Of a stretch of 64,000 nucleotides of DNA, positions 12,291 to 24,100 are shown in pieces (the stretch's first letter is position 1; each line of letters opens with the position of its first letter). The position numbers were made by a program, and so were the translations under genes. Origin of the DNA: Fallopia convolvulus (taxonomy: Eukaryota > Streptophyta > Magnoliopsida > Caryophyllales > Polygonaceae); NCBI GenBank assembly GCA_964016875.1, contig OZ024719.1, positions 71,061,224-71,125,223 of the forward strand, in the 5' to 3' direction. The notes under the pieces were generated by a model. The model was not told the origin of the DNA and searched no databases. It saw nothing but the letters and a program-made list of their open reading frames with translations.

Positions 12291-13139
12291 AAAAATCCTT
12301 TGTTTAATCCTTTTGTATTTACATTACTTTACAAATTCAACGTTATTATTATATGTCTTTATAATGAAAAAGATTAACAAATCCTTAATTATTCTTTATG
12401 TTAATTGAATTCCTAATACACTCAATTTTATTTTTTATTTTTCACATGTCACTTTAATTTTTTCTTTTTTGATTTGAATTTTCTCTTCAGAAATCACACG
12501 TCACATCAATTACATCTAATTTTTCTTTTTCAAGGATCACATGTCACTTTAATTTTTCTTGTTTAATTTGAAATCATGGTAGTAGTCACACACAAGAACA
12601 GGCCCATTACTCCATTAGTGCCAATCTCAACATCTTTGAGCCATACTTGGCCAAGATGGTTAAGCGGCTCGAGAGAGGTGATCATAGCTCAGACATGGTC
12701 CTGTTCATTGGCATCTGACGACTGAATCACCTTTCCAGTCTATACCTATTACCTATCACAATCTCAAATTTCATGCATTCATTCTATCAAGTCACAAAAC
12801 TAGCAAGTAGGCTGGTACCCTTTACACCTCCAAAACAAATTTAAACCACATCCTTCTGATACCCCCTTCTCCACCACCTGGACTTAACATAACAAACATG
12901 ACAAGTCTACATGAAAGCAACAAATAACATTAGTCTCCGAAGATCAGTTTTAAATGTAACCGTACTTGGTAACTACATAAGATTCACCAGCATCCAAAAC
13001 TACTTTAGAAAACCTTCCTAGTTTCCAAAGGCTAAACATTTGTACACAAAAAGCTTAATATAGATTATAACTATGACCTAAAGCACAAACATGTGCTCTT
13101 TTAGGTGACTGACACCCTTGTAAAACCCAGCAACAATGA
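12291..13139. other. Intergenic DNA between UEV1 and RPA2
   Basis: 12291-12570 is AT-rich with no gene. 12572-12718 is an isolated open stretch with protein-like codon content (listed separately). 12720-13139 contains no supported gene and probably includes the RPA2 3' UTR just below 13140. Confidence 0.4.
12572..12718 (+). pseudogene. Unidentified protein-like open fragment (possible exon remnant)
   Basis: About 48 codons are open and end at TGA 12716-12718. The residues look coding rather than random: NLNIFEPYLAKMVKRLERG, then DHSSDMVLFIGI. A stop lies just upstream and there is no start codon or clear splice acceptor. I do not recognise the family. It may be a leftover exon of a degraded gene or a chance open stretch. 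Confidence 0.3.
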
Positions 13140-15965
13140 TTAACTAGCAGTTGATTTGAAGTGAAACTCGTCGATTGTAGAGTATATCAAGCCTTCTTCC
13201 TCTAGGCAGGTGATGGATTCCCTGAAAGAAATAACAAAACCATTTTTAAGATCATGCTTTCTTACTTTAGTTTTGGGTAGATCAAAGGGTTGTGGGAGAG
13301 AGTTCTTACATAATCTTCTGTTTTGACAGTTTTAAGTGTTTAGCAATCTCATCCCTGTGTACACCTGCGTCTTGTTCCCTGGATAATGGAATTTAGACTG
13401 TTTTCAGAACTAGGCTCTAGCTAAGATGAGCATTATCACTAGATTGTAATTGTAAATTAACCACTAAAGCAAATATAAAAATGATAGGAAGGAATCAAGG
13501 TGGCCTTACGATTGCTGCAGATAATCCAGAACCATTTGATCAACACTTTTCAGCCCATCAACATTCATCTGCACAGATGACTTTTGCAAAGATGTATATA
13601 AGGACAACATTACTCTCTACATGCAATTAAGTGGAAAGAAGAGGGAATAAGAGATAAGAGAATGGAGGATTACTTGATTGGGTGGAGTTGACTCAACTTT
13701 AACAACTGTTTTCTGAGATGAATCAACAGTCTGGATTTGAGAAAGGGAACCGGCTTTCAGCTTCAAAAGATAAAGCATAAGATACAAATTAATATTTTAA
13801 TTATAGATGTTCAAGTAATTTATATTACATGATGCTAAATGTACCTGAGATTTTGAGCTTTGCAAATGGTTATGAATGCACTCGATAAAATGGTGAGACA
13901 CTTCATTGAAATCAGTCACAGGCCTGAAGAGAGCTTGTAAAATCAGATATCTCAAGGCTAAAAATGGTACAACCATTTGGCTGATGTAAAACGACAGAAA
14001 CTTTTTATATATGGCAGTTTTGAGTGTTTATTAGATCTTGTAAGGGTTGAAATATTATAACTTCATATTTTAAATATCTACATAAGAGGAATGCGCTTAA
14101 GCAACTTGTTAAAATTTTTACTTCTTAGATAAGAGAAAGAGCAAGTAATATAACACAGACTTTCAGAGCACATGAATTAAAAACCAATTCAGATATGCTA
14201 CAACTTAGAACACTATTTTTTTTCCTCTGCTGGGCATTCAAGTGCTAGGTGATTAATCAATGACTAGGCATACATCAGCACATATAAAAAATGAACAGTT
14301 TCAAACAAGAAACATTGAGGCTCAATCTATCCCCTCATTGATGTTAATTTAGTCGCACTTGCCAACAACTTATCCACATACAGAAAGTAACAAAAAAACA
14401 GCATACCACACAGAGAAGACAACAACACTTGGTTTATCTTGGAAAGTCTTCAAATGACCCACAAGCCGAACATATCCACCATCTCTGGTAATCATAAAAT
14501 AAAATGGTAAAGTTAGCGTCAATCAACAAAGTAAACATCAGATTACTGACAGGTACTAAGGAACATGGATACAGTAAATAGTTGATAGAAGCTAATGAAA
14601 TTGACAGAACTTACTCGATTGCCTCCGCCTGCTTCCTATCAAAGGGCTCATTAAGCCTAATACACGTAAACATAGAAACAAAATAAGTTGCAAGCAGGAA
14701 ATTGTCAGAATCAGTACTTCCGATGTTAAAATTTTGAGTTTAGTCTTATGACAATATATTAACATAACTAATTATATCCAATTGATCATCACTGCTCTAT
14801 CCTGCTTTGAAAGTTAATCTGGCACTAGATGGTATCATCTATAATCTATCTATCTATAAAATTGAAAAACTGCTAGAAAGAAAATAACATATCCAACCTT
14901 GCTTTCAATAGATTATAGGTGATTCACCTATTAAGTTCAGTGAAGTTTCACCACCTTGAGATTGTTAGCTTGCACTTTAGGCTTACTAAACTATATATTT
15001 GGTCACAGAAGTCTTTCCACTCCAAAACAGAAGCAATCAGTGTCATTCTAATGAATAACTTGTTTTTCCTTGTAACCTTTACCCCTTAAAGCCTTGCAGG
15101 GGACACTATTAGACTCATGTACTTCCACTTTTACTGGGACAGTAATATACTATGAATGCACATCATCACACTACATAAAAAAGAACAGGAAATTACCATC
15201 TTTTACAAGCAATACGCCCCGTTCCATCATCAATGCTGAAAGTAAGATCAGTCACCCTTTCAACTTTGTCAAGTACCATGCCCACCAACTTAACCTGAAA
15301 CAAGCAACCAACCAAAAAGATCAATTCTTTCTTAACCGAAGTGCTGAATGACTGATGTAAAAATAACTCAGTAACTCAAAATTAAAGCACATTATTTGCA
15401 TTATTAATTTGATGTTATTCAGCTTCTTCCAAGATTAAACTAAATTGACTTGCATACTGGACACCAAAACATCAGCGCCCACCCGAAATCTGTAACCCCT
15501 AAGTTAATAGATCTTTGGTTTTGTCAATTAAAGCCAGGCGATGATTGACTCCGTTATTTACTAGAGATCCAAAAGTCATCCTTTAACCTAGAACATAAAC
15601 TCTTTTCACAGATGAGAAAAATGCATGAATTGCAACCTAGAAAGCCAACAAGAGACAATAAATTGAAACAAAGGGAAGGGGAAAGTACATTTGTAACGTC
15701 AACGCCGTCGATCTGGTACTCGGATTTATCGCCGGTGGAGTGAGAGGCTTGGCTGATTTGCTTCACCGTCACCGGCATCAGCCTCTGATGATCGCGACTC
15801 TAACAGCACGAGAAGAAAATAAATCAATTACAGCATTACAACTAAGAATTCCATTAGTAACAGGGCAGATGGAAGGAGAAAACTCACTCGGGAGAGAGGA
15901 GCAGCATCGGATTGAGTGGATTGGGAGGCGGTGAATCCACCGTCTAATTGGCTGGAGAACATCAT
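13140..15965 (-). CDS. RPA2: Replication protein A 32-kDa subunit (RPA2)
   Basis: RPA2 is the middle subunit of the RPA heterotrimer that coats single-stranded DNA in replication, repair and recombination. Ten minus-strand exons join in phase: 15965-15888, 15799-15689, 15294-15197, 14656-14615, 14484-14407, 13923-13845, 13760-13674, 13568-13510, 13378-13310, 13221-13140, giving 260 aa. The Gln/Ser-rich N-terminus (MMFSSQLDGGFTASQSTQSD) is the phosphorylated region. The OB fold includes MPVTVKQISQASHSTG, DGVDVTN, VERVTDLTFSIDDGTGRI and GGYVRLVGHLKTFQDKPS. VTDFNEVSHHFIECIHNHL closes it. The C-terminal winged helix covers DQMVLDYLQQ to EEEGLIYSTIDEFHFKSTAS. Two adjacent ATG codons make the start ambiguous by one residue. 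It lies head-to-tail downstream of the Nudix gene on the same strand. Confidence 0.93.
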
Positions 15966-16215
15966 CCTGTTCCTGTTTCTGAGTGTTTTCGTGAGAATGA
16001 GAGGAGCGAATGCGAAGCGAAGAGTCTCGAGAAAGAGATCGGCGAGGGTAAATGGCGTTTTGAGAAGGATTTTCCCGCCAATTTATTATTCTTTTCCCGC
16101 CATAGCTCCGGCCGGATCTTCAGAAAGAAAGCGGTAGAAGATGATGTGTAGAGTTCTTTTGGGCCTTGTCCTTGGGCCTTGAACATTGGGCCTTGTCTGT
16201 TTGGAATGAGCCCAA
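15966..16215 (-). promoter_or_regulatory. RPA2 promoter with two E2F sites and four site II motifs
   Basis: Two copies of TTTCCCGCC, the E2F consensus, lie at 16071-16079 and 16093-16101, 22 bp apart and 106-136 bp upstream of the start codon. Further upstream TGGGCC occurs at 16160-16165, 16173-16178 and 16187-16192, and AGCCCA (TGGGCT on the other strand) at 16209-16214. These are site II/TCP-type elements. Both types are known from promoters of S-phase and proliferation genes, which fits RPA2. Confidence 0.7.
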
Positions 16216-16594
16216 TTCTAAAGAAGATCCGAATGTTTGAATTCATAGTATTTGCAAACTAGTACAGTATAATGTAAAAAGTGAAGAACCAACCGCAATT
16301 ATAGCACACAAACAAAGCCATTGGCACGTACGTGTTAATTGGTCTTACATAGTACATGGATTGAGAACTTCAATTAGGGAATAGGGAGGCACTCGCTCTA
16401 TTTTTTTCTCATACAAGTGAAATTAAAGTTGCTCTAGCTAAACCTATTCAACTAATTCAATTGTAAACATAGGTAAGTATATATTTTGCACATGTCTAGA
16501 GTTAAATAAGTTGCTTAATCTTCTAGGGCTCTCTCCTTTTTCCCCGCAAAGATACAAAAACACAACCAATTTATCGATATAATATCAACTCGTA
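16216..16594. other. DNA between the RPA2 promoter and the Nudix gene
   Basis: No gene is seen. The part next to 16594 is probably the 3' UTR of the Nudix hydrolase. Confidence 0.4.
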
Positions 16595-18817
16595 TCAAGT
16601 AAAAACCGATATACAATCCGATTCAAGAAAGCAATCAACTTGATCAGGTTTAAGCGAGCAAGCTCCAGAGTGCAAGCCCACGCCATGGTCATGGCTAGAG
16701 CTTGCAAGCCTGTCCATTAGTCTCTCCAAAGCTTCCTTCATCCACCAATCTCTACACATGTCTCTCGCGACCTCTATATCCATCTGCATTATCAATTTTA
16801 AAATGTTACTACATATGTTGATATATCTGAAATTGAAATCAAAATTTCGATCACTTAAATACGTTTATTTGCTCATACGCACCCAAAGTCTTTGTCGCGC
16901 GTTTTTCTCTGGCCAATGATCGAGTTGCTTGGTGACAAGTAAGGGAAACATGTAGCCTTCACGGAATGTGTTTTGGGTCTTGCTTTTGTAACTCCATGAG
17001 CCCAATAACAACTGCAATGACATATATATGTAAGGTATACATTTCCATCGAAAAAGATGCATGAAACTTGTTTGGTGTATAAGTTTCTATGTTGAATAGA
17101 ATCAACCCTAATGCCATTTGTAGAATGACTACTTTGAACCGGCCATAATTTGCATATGTTGACCAGTTGACCACAAAACAGCCCCACCCCACCGGCCGTC
17201 TTTAGAACCATGCACGTTAAAGAGAAAAACACCCACATCCTCTAATTAAAAAACAATAAACATTGTTAAATTACCCATCAAGCACTTTCATATAGTCAAA
17301 AACTAATAAAGGAAGATAATAAACTGCCACTAAAATGTAGAAAAATCTGCCACCCTTAATTAATAACAACTGAAAAGGCAATATAATACAACCCATAAAA
17401 TCCGTTTTTGTTGAAAATATAAATCTCTACAAAAAAAAATGGATTTAAAGACTAATATATAAATTTATGAGTTTTTTTGTTAATTAATTTTACAATATAA
17501 TCCTATTCAACTTATTTACATATCTCTTCCGTTCTAAAATAAATAGGGTTTTAGCCCAAATTCCTTGTCCATAATATATGGGTTTTTAATTTAACTTATT
17601 TTCTATTTTAGTATTTGTCCTTCTATCCAATAAAAATATAGAGGATACACTTTTTAAGTAAATAAATTAATTTTTAAACAAAAATAGGGACAATTATTAA
17701 TTTTCAAAAAAATTAAAAAAATTCATAATAAAAATATAGGGGCAATAAATTTCATTCATAATAAAATTCATAATAATTTTTTAAGTAAATATACAAAATT
17801 AAAATCTCATTTATTTCGAAACAGAAGAAGTATTTCGGGTCAACCCTAATATTAGCCCATTAAACTTCAACAGTATTTAATGGTATGTTTTTGAAATGGT
17901 GTTAAATACAAAAACACCCAAATTCTTTTTTTTTTTTTTAAAAGTCACTAATAAATTACACATGAAACACTTTCAAATAGTAAATTGCCACTAAAATGTA
18001 GAAAAAGTTGCAACCCTTAATTAATAACGACTGAAAAAGCAATACTTATATGATACACACATAAAATCCGAATATTCTAAGACTGATATATAAAGTTATG
18101 AATCATTTTTTATAAATCAGTAATTTTTAAATGAAATTCTATAATTAATATATTAGGTTTATTATATATATGTTCGACTCAAATATTAATTAGCTAGCCC
18201 ATGAAAAATTCAATACTCCAGTATTTAATGGTATGTTTTGAAATGGTGGTATGAAATTCAAAGATTGTGTGCGGAGATCGAGCTATTTAAATTTGAAGTA
18301 CTAACAACAATAATACAGTACAGAAATTAAATGCAAGGTAGTAGATGTAGATGAGATGAAGACAAAACCTGAATAGTGCCGAGAACACCAGCTTCCTCTA
18401 CTGTCTCTCTGCACGCAGCTTCCTCCACCGTCTCTCCCTCCTCCCACCCGCCCTATAATTTATATTCATTACTTAAATATTAATCTCATTTAATTAGCAG
18501 CTTAATTAATTAATTCAAATTAATTACGTACCTTTGGGAAAAGGATCCCTTGACCTTTCTGAGAGCTGATCACCAGAACTTCCACCTTCCCATTCATCTT
18601 GTATCTGTATGGAATCGATCTGATATCCAATAATTAATACAAACTCGATCAAACCCACAAACAAATCAATAAGAAATCGCCAACTTTTCAATGGAAAACT
18701 CAAATTAATTAATTTGGTGAATGAATTTACATACCCAACGACGAGACGACGGCCTTCGAAATAGCGCTGGAATTGGCGTCCGGTCCGCGAAACCAACGCC
18801 ACCATGTCCATTGCCAT
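16595..18817 (-). CDS. Nudix hydrolase, NUDT4/17/18/21 type
   Basis: Nudix enzymes cleave nucleoside diphosphates linked to another group; this plant clade resembles diphosphoinositol polyphosphate phosphohydrolases. Minus-strand exons: 18817-18735, 18619-18532, 18452-18369, 17011-16883, 16783-16595, all in phase, about 190 aa. The N-terminus reads VALVSRTGRQFQRYFEGRR and then IPYRYKMNGKVEVLVISSQK. Exon 3 carries a complete Nudix box: G-GWEEG-E, seven residues, then RETVEEAGV, so all catalytic Glu residues are present. GYMFPLLVTKQLDHWPE and MCRDWWMKEALERLMDRL follow, as in NUDT4/21. A Ser/His-rich tail of about 30 residues is lineage-specific. Intron 3 is about 1.36 kb and contains direct duplications. 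A TATATAAA on the gene strand at 19048-19041 is a possible promoter element. Substrate cannot be told from sequence. Confidence 0.9.
17260..18240. repeat. Direct duplications inside Nudix intron 3
   Basis: A segment around 17300-17405 (CACTAAAATGTAGAAAAA, then CCCTTAATTAATAAC, then CATAAAATCCG) is repeated around 17955-18070, an offset of about 660 bp. A second short match, AGTATTTAATGGTATGTTTT, occurs near 17871 and 18220. The intron is AT-rich and otherwise featureless. Confidence 0.6.
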
Positions 18818-19195
18818 CGGAGTAATTAATCTTCTTGATTAATCTCTCTCGAACAAACACTAGTATAAAATTTGTTATAAATGACGAATATACGTAGGAG
18901 ATCGATTAATAAGTAGTCCGGATCGACTTACTTATTATATCATAACGACTAATAATGATCCGGACTATGGAGATCGATCGATGAAGTATTTGGGATTTGG
19001 GAATCTGTCAAGATTGAGTTTTTGAAAGCCAAAGTGAGCCTTTATATAGAGTTGATACATGAGTATGGTCTTTATTTTTCCATGTTAAATTATTAATTTA
19101 TATGGTTAGGATTTCGGCGGTGTGAATTAAAAAAAGTGCATGTACGTACAAGAACCACGGTGCAAGTAATTATTATTATTCAATTAGTAAAAAAA
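18818..19195. promoter_or_regulatory. Upstream region of the Nudix gene
   Basis: A possible TATA box for the minus-strand gene lies at 19048-19041. An 11-bp inverted repeat, TAGTCCGGATC at 18914-18924 and GATCCGGACTA at 18957-18967, could form a hairpin in the leader. Confidence 0.4.
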
Positions 19196-19683
19196 CTAGT
19201 GTTATTCTCGTATCTTATACGGATTTAATATAAAAATTATTTTCAACTTGTTCTTAACAAATTTCCGAAATACATTTTTTACAACTAAATTACACTTTTT
19301 TAGTCTTATTCATGTACCTACCTTGAACGAATTTAATATAAAAATCATTTATAAATCATTTTCTGACTTATTCTTAAAAAAAATTACAAACACATTTTCA
19401 CAAATCCCACCTCTTTTAGTAAAAAATTACAAAATATTAATTTGTTAGTTGGTGGTGGTTTTAGGGATAGTGAAAATAATAGGCAAGGTGAAAGTGTTTT
19501 TAAAAAATTAAAATTATTTTCTTAGTAAAAATTATAAAATATTAATTTATTAATAGGTGGTGGGCTTTGAGGATAGTGGGTAAGTGAAAGTATTTTAAAA
19601 AAAATAAAAAAATATTTTAAATTACTAAATGGCTCAAATTTTTACAAAAACTTATTTTTTACTTTATATTTATACTAGGTAGA
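19196..19683 (-). mobile_element. Small non-autonomous Helitron
   Basis: On the minus strand the element starts TCTACCTAGTATAAATATAA (5'-TC, at 19683) and ends CACTAG with host T (CTAG 19199-19196). The 3' end is preceded by a hairpin, CGTAT-AAG-ATACG, nine bases before CTAG. The junctions are A/TC and CTAG/T, as Helitrons require, so no target duplication is expected. It is 488 bp long and has no gene. Confidence 0.6.
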
Positions 19684-20195
19684 TTGTCAGGCATAAGTAA
19701 TTCACCGGTTCAAACGCAACTATATATTCATAATAAAGTAAACAAAGGGGGCAAATTGGGAGAATATTCAAAAACTGGACTATACCAATTCCGGTCAAAA
19801 TAGGAAATGCTCTAAAATTTGTGTACGAGTTCGAATAATAAATAATTGATCAATATATTAAATCCAGCTAGTTAATTTTTTCTAGGGATGGAAATGAGTT
19901 GGGATATGGCCTATATATGGGTGGTGGACCATTGAGTAAATGGAATTGACCTGTCTGTGAAATATTTTAATCTGTCATATGGGTAACTTGTCCATTCATA
20001 AGATATTTACTTAAATTCCACTATTTTCTTGATCAAAATTTTGCTACGAGTTTAAATATATACAAAATCACAAAGTATGTATTGATGTTAAAAATCAACA
20101 TACAAGTCTATACAAATACTCAAATTCATTCTACATATGGAAATGAATAAAAGCAAACGAAACATGAGTGGTAACTAGTAAGAGTGTTTCTCATG
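19684..20195. other. AT-rich intergenic DNA
   Basis: No gene, RNA or clear repeat structure is seen in this stretch. Confidence 0.4.
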
Positions 20196-20871
20196 TACAA
20201 TAGAACCTCTCTAAATTAATACTCGGTAAATTAATAAACTCTCTAAATTAATATTTTTCTCTGGTCCCGACTTGGGCCAATGTAAAATTTAACAAATTTC
20301 TATAAGATAATAAGATAATATATTTTTAAAAAACCACTATATAAATATAAAGTCCCATTAATATCATAAATTAATAATTATATAAAAAGTTACATAGTCG
20401 TAACTAAGAAAATCTAATGAAATATGATTGTAGTGTTGTTTGTTTTTTATTAGTTCTATTTGGAGCTCATCTCTAACTTTTCTTATTGGATCTAACTTTT
20501 TCTAGCGTTGTTTTGAAAACAAATTTTGCAATGTTAACTATAATCATTCCTTGAGACTTCATCTCATGAACGAATTTTGCAGTGCCTAAAACAATTTGCT
20601 ATTGCCTCTTGCTCAACATTATATATCTATCCAAGTTGAGACTACAAGATTGATAGTAGTCAAAACATTAATCTTACGTGGATTAGATTGTCCCAACTTA
20701 TAGCCCTCTAAAATCCTACAATAAAATCTTATATGATAGTGCATTTTGAAAGTTCTTATTACAAAAATCTCTTTAAATTAATAAATATTAATTTATCAAT
20801 TAATTAATATCTCTATAAAATAATGAAATATCACGGTCCCAACCTTATTAATTTATAGAGGTTTTACTGTA
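20196..20871. mobile_element. Non-autonomous DNA transposon with about 26-bp inverted ends
   Basis: The left end, TACAATAGAACCTCTCTAAA, and the right end read in reverse, TACAGTAAAACCTCTATAAA, match over about 26 bp with few differences. Both continue into TTAATA, and a phrase like GGTCCCGAC/GGTCCCAAC occurs inside each end. The element is 676 bp and non-coding. The superfamily is not clear to me. Confidence 0.55.
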
Positions 20872-20900
20872 TATGGAATACTTAGATATATATTATCTAG

Positions 20901-21146
20901 TACTCCCTCCGTTTCAAAATAGTTGTTCTTAGACAAATTTGCACATGTATTAAGGAAAAAAATTTCTTCCAAAATTACCCCTATTAAAAGGTACATTATA
21001 CTCCTAAAAGTTGCTTTGGGAAACGTGTATATAATTAATGTGGTGTAATTATTAGGGGTATAAGTGGAAAAATTTCTTATATGAACAACTATTGTGAAAC
21101 AAGAAAAATAGTCTATATGAACAACTATTGTGAAACGGAGGGAGTA
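20901..21146. mobile_element. Stowaway-like MITE, copy 1
   Basis: Begins TACTCCCTCCGTTTCAAAAT and ends with the inverse, GAAACGGAGGGAGTA, bounded by TA as Stowaway elements are. It is 246 bp. TATGAACAACTATTGTGAAAC is duplicated at its right end. The element at 42627-42872 is a sister copy of the same length. Confidence 0.75.
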
Positions 21147-24100
21147 TATAATTTCATAAATTACTCCATCTATTGTCATATGATATTGTATTAGAACTTT
21201 ATTGTACTTGGTGAGAATTAAGGATAAACGGTATAATCAAGGAGAGGGGAAAGTAACAATGTGAAGACTATAAGATAAAATTTAGGTTGTGGTGGAACAT
21301 AAAGAAAAAATGTCTATTAATATACTTACTACATAGGGTTATAATTACAAGGTGATAAGCGGGTAGTTTGGTTGGTGAGTGATTTGAGACAAGCGATGGA
21401 TAGAGGGACCCATATCTAATCAATCACTCGTTTCACCCGTCACTAAATCCATATATCATCCAATGTTATTCTGATTTTCAATTGTATAGTCGATCTGTTC
21501 GGGTGGATCGATCACCCATGAGTACTACTTTCCAACCCTAATTTTACGTATTCTTTTCCATTTCATTTTTTTTTAAAATTTTCTACTTCAAAGTGATTGT
21601 GCTAAAATAGAACTTATCGTTCTTTTTTAGTGACAAAGCTAAAAATAATTCGAAGGGGGTTGCAAAATCCATTTGTAAAAAATCATTTGAAATTAGTCAT
21701 CCATAGGTTTCGTAATTCCGAATCACTATTCTTAATTATGTAATAATTCCCAAAAAACTTAAATTTTTATGTAGGATATTTATATAAATTCTTGAAAAAG
21801 TTTCAGAGTGGGTTATTTAAATTTTGAAAGATATTCTAAATTAATAAATAATTTTGAAACAAAATTAGTTTTGATAATAAGTTTGGGTCAAATATTATAG
21901 AGACTTATAAAGGTAGAAAATTGTTATTTATACCAATAGATTTCTTATTGTCGAAATCTGAAATCAATGAGTGCTAGTATCGAGATCTTAAATTATTTAA
22001 CAAATGGGCAAATACAAATTTTACTCTTTCTTCTTTATTAGACGTGCTAAACAACCTACGTCCTTAAATGTGTTTTACAAATAGATTATTCATGCCTTCT
22101 TTCATATTGTGTGTGTGCTTTCCACTTTCCCTCTAGAATTTGTTTCTCTTTCTTGAATGACTTGAAGTCTTTTTATTAACTTTGTTTCTAAAGTAGCACA
22201 ATCATTTTGAATATTTAACATGTTGAATCTCCATTAACAAGAAAATTTTAAGGTAAAGATATTTTTTTACCCTGGTAACCTTCGACTTTCATCACCTATT
22301 TATACTTATAGGCCTCGTAGTTGTTATGATGCTTTACCGATGTGGGACAAGCGAGGTGTCGTTGTTCGATTGGTGGAGAATAAGGTGAGTATTGATTGGT
22401 AGAGGATACTTCGATTGGTTAAGGTTGTGGTCTTGATCTTACTAGATCTTCCGATGTGGGAGAAATTATCGCATTGTATTTAGGTAGCACCTCATTGCTT
22501 CCTTATGATGATTGCACTGTTTCGAATAAAGTGCATCTCATGCTAGGAGTTGTCTTTGGATTCGTAACTTCTAGTTATTGCAGCAGTGCGCTAAATGAAC
22601 AATATTTTCTCCCGTTGATATGGGTCTCGTATTCTTCATTTGTCTTTTATATAGAAAGTGTGCCCTGATTGTGAACGAAAGAGTTTTCCCATATGTAACC
22701 CTATGTTTTTGGTGGGAGCGGGAAACTTTGTTGGTGTCACGCGTCTCAAATCTTCTTGAGAACCCTCATCTTGTTGGACCCACAGGGTGCCTTCGCCATT
22801 CTCCGGCCCTTTGCAGAGGTCATCTAATTTGTCCATTAGTGCATGGTTTTATTCATGCACCATCACTTATAACATAATATGAATTATATTATTATAAACT
22901 ATTTCGTAACTTTTTATCAAAAAATTATTTAAAAAAAAAGAGATCATAAAAGTGTGCTTTTATTATACTCCATATAGTCAATGTTATCTTATTGTTATAC
23001 AACTAAAAAAGGGTTAACCAAACCTTCGGATATCTAGTCAACCGAATTTTTCAGACCTCTATATTAATTAATTCTCACGGGCAGTCTTCGAGATATAAAA
23101 ACTAAAAAAGGATCAACCGAACTTCTAAGACCCGTAGAGTTTCCGCCCCTGAATATTCTGTGAATCGTGATACATGGGAGAAAAGGAAAAGAGACGAACC
23201 GATCGAAGCTTCATAAAAAGTAAATCAACTAAGGTCTAACGTGCATGCATGAATACATTGAATAGATGAATAATGTAATAAAATGTCTATGTTCTAGAAG
23301 ATGTGTATAATGAATTGATACACTACACACTAACCAACTTTATCACGTACTCCGTAATATATAATTTTTCATAATAAAAGAGTAATGACATTAACTAACT
23401 TAAGTGGTTGAAACATCTAATTTTCCTGTTATTATTAAATTTGAGTAGAGATGGTCCCTTCTTTCGGTAGAAAGTGATTGTCATTAACTCGTTATAATTT
23501 TATTTTTAAGATGCTTCCATTTTAAAGTTTTTAATTTACTGATGTATCTCTTAATTAATATATATTAAATATATTTTGGTAGAGTTGAATAAAAAAAAAT
23601 TCTAAACGAATTTATAATTTTTTTAAAATAAAAGCATAAGCTATATAAATAAAAATATATAAAAAGATTGTATTAATTAATGATTTAATGCCAGGTTAAA
23701 AGTGAGATTTTACCAACACACTGTCTATTTTTATTTTCCACTAAAACTAATAAATCTATAGCTTGCTTGCTAGTAATATATTAGTCGACTTCTTCAAAAT
23801 ATATATGCTATATATGGTCGACTTTTTCAAAATATTTATTAGATCGCAGCTGCTTCATCACTAGCTTACCTCGCGTTGTAATATTGCAAGTACGGCAGCA
23901 AAAAATATTAGCTTGATTGATCTATTCAATCAAGACTTCTAGAAATGATATTTTCTAGATCTATTTGATCAAGACTTCTAGAAATGATATTTTTCAATGG
24001 TATTAACTAGGTTAAGGTGCAACATGTAGACTTTCCTTACCTATTTTAGAGAAAACATTTACCAAATGATAGCGAAATCTCAATTTTATCAGCTAATTAG

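Noticed and set aside
12640..12690. A tRNA gene suggested by GGCCAAGATGGTTAAGCGG
   Set aside because: It resembles an A box, but no B box or cloverleaf follows at the right distance, and the segment reads as protein-like.
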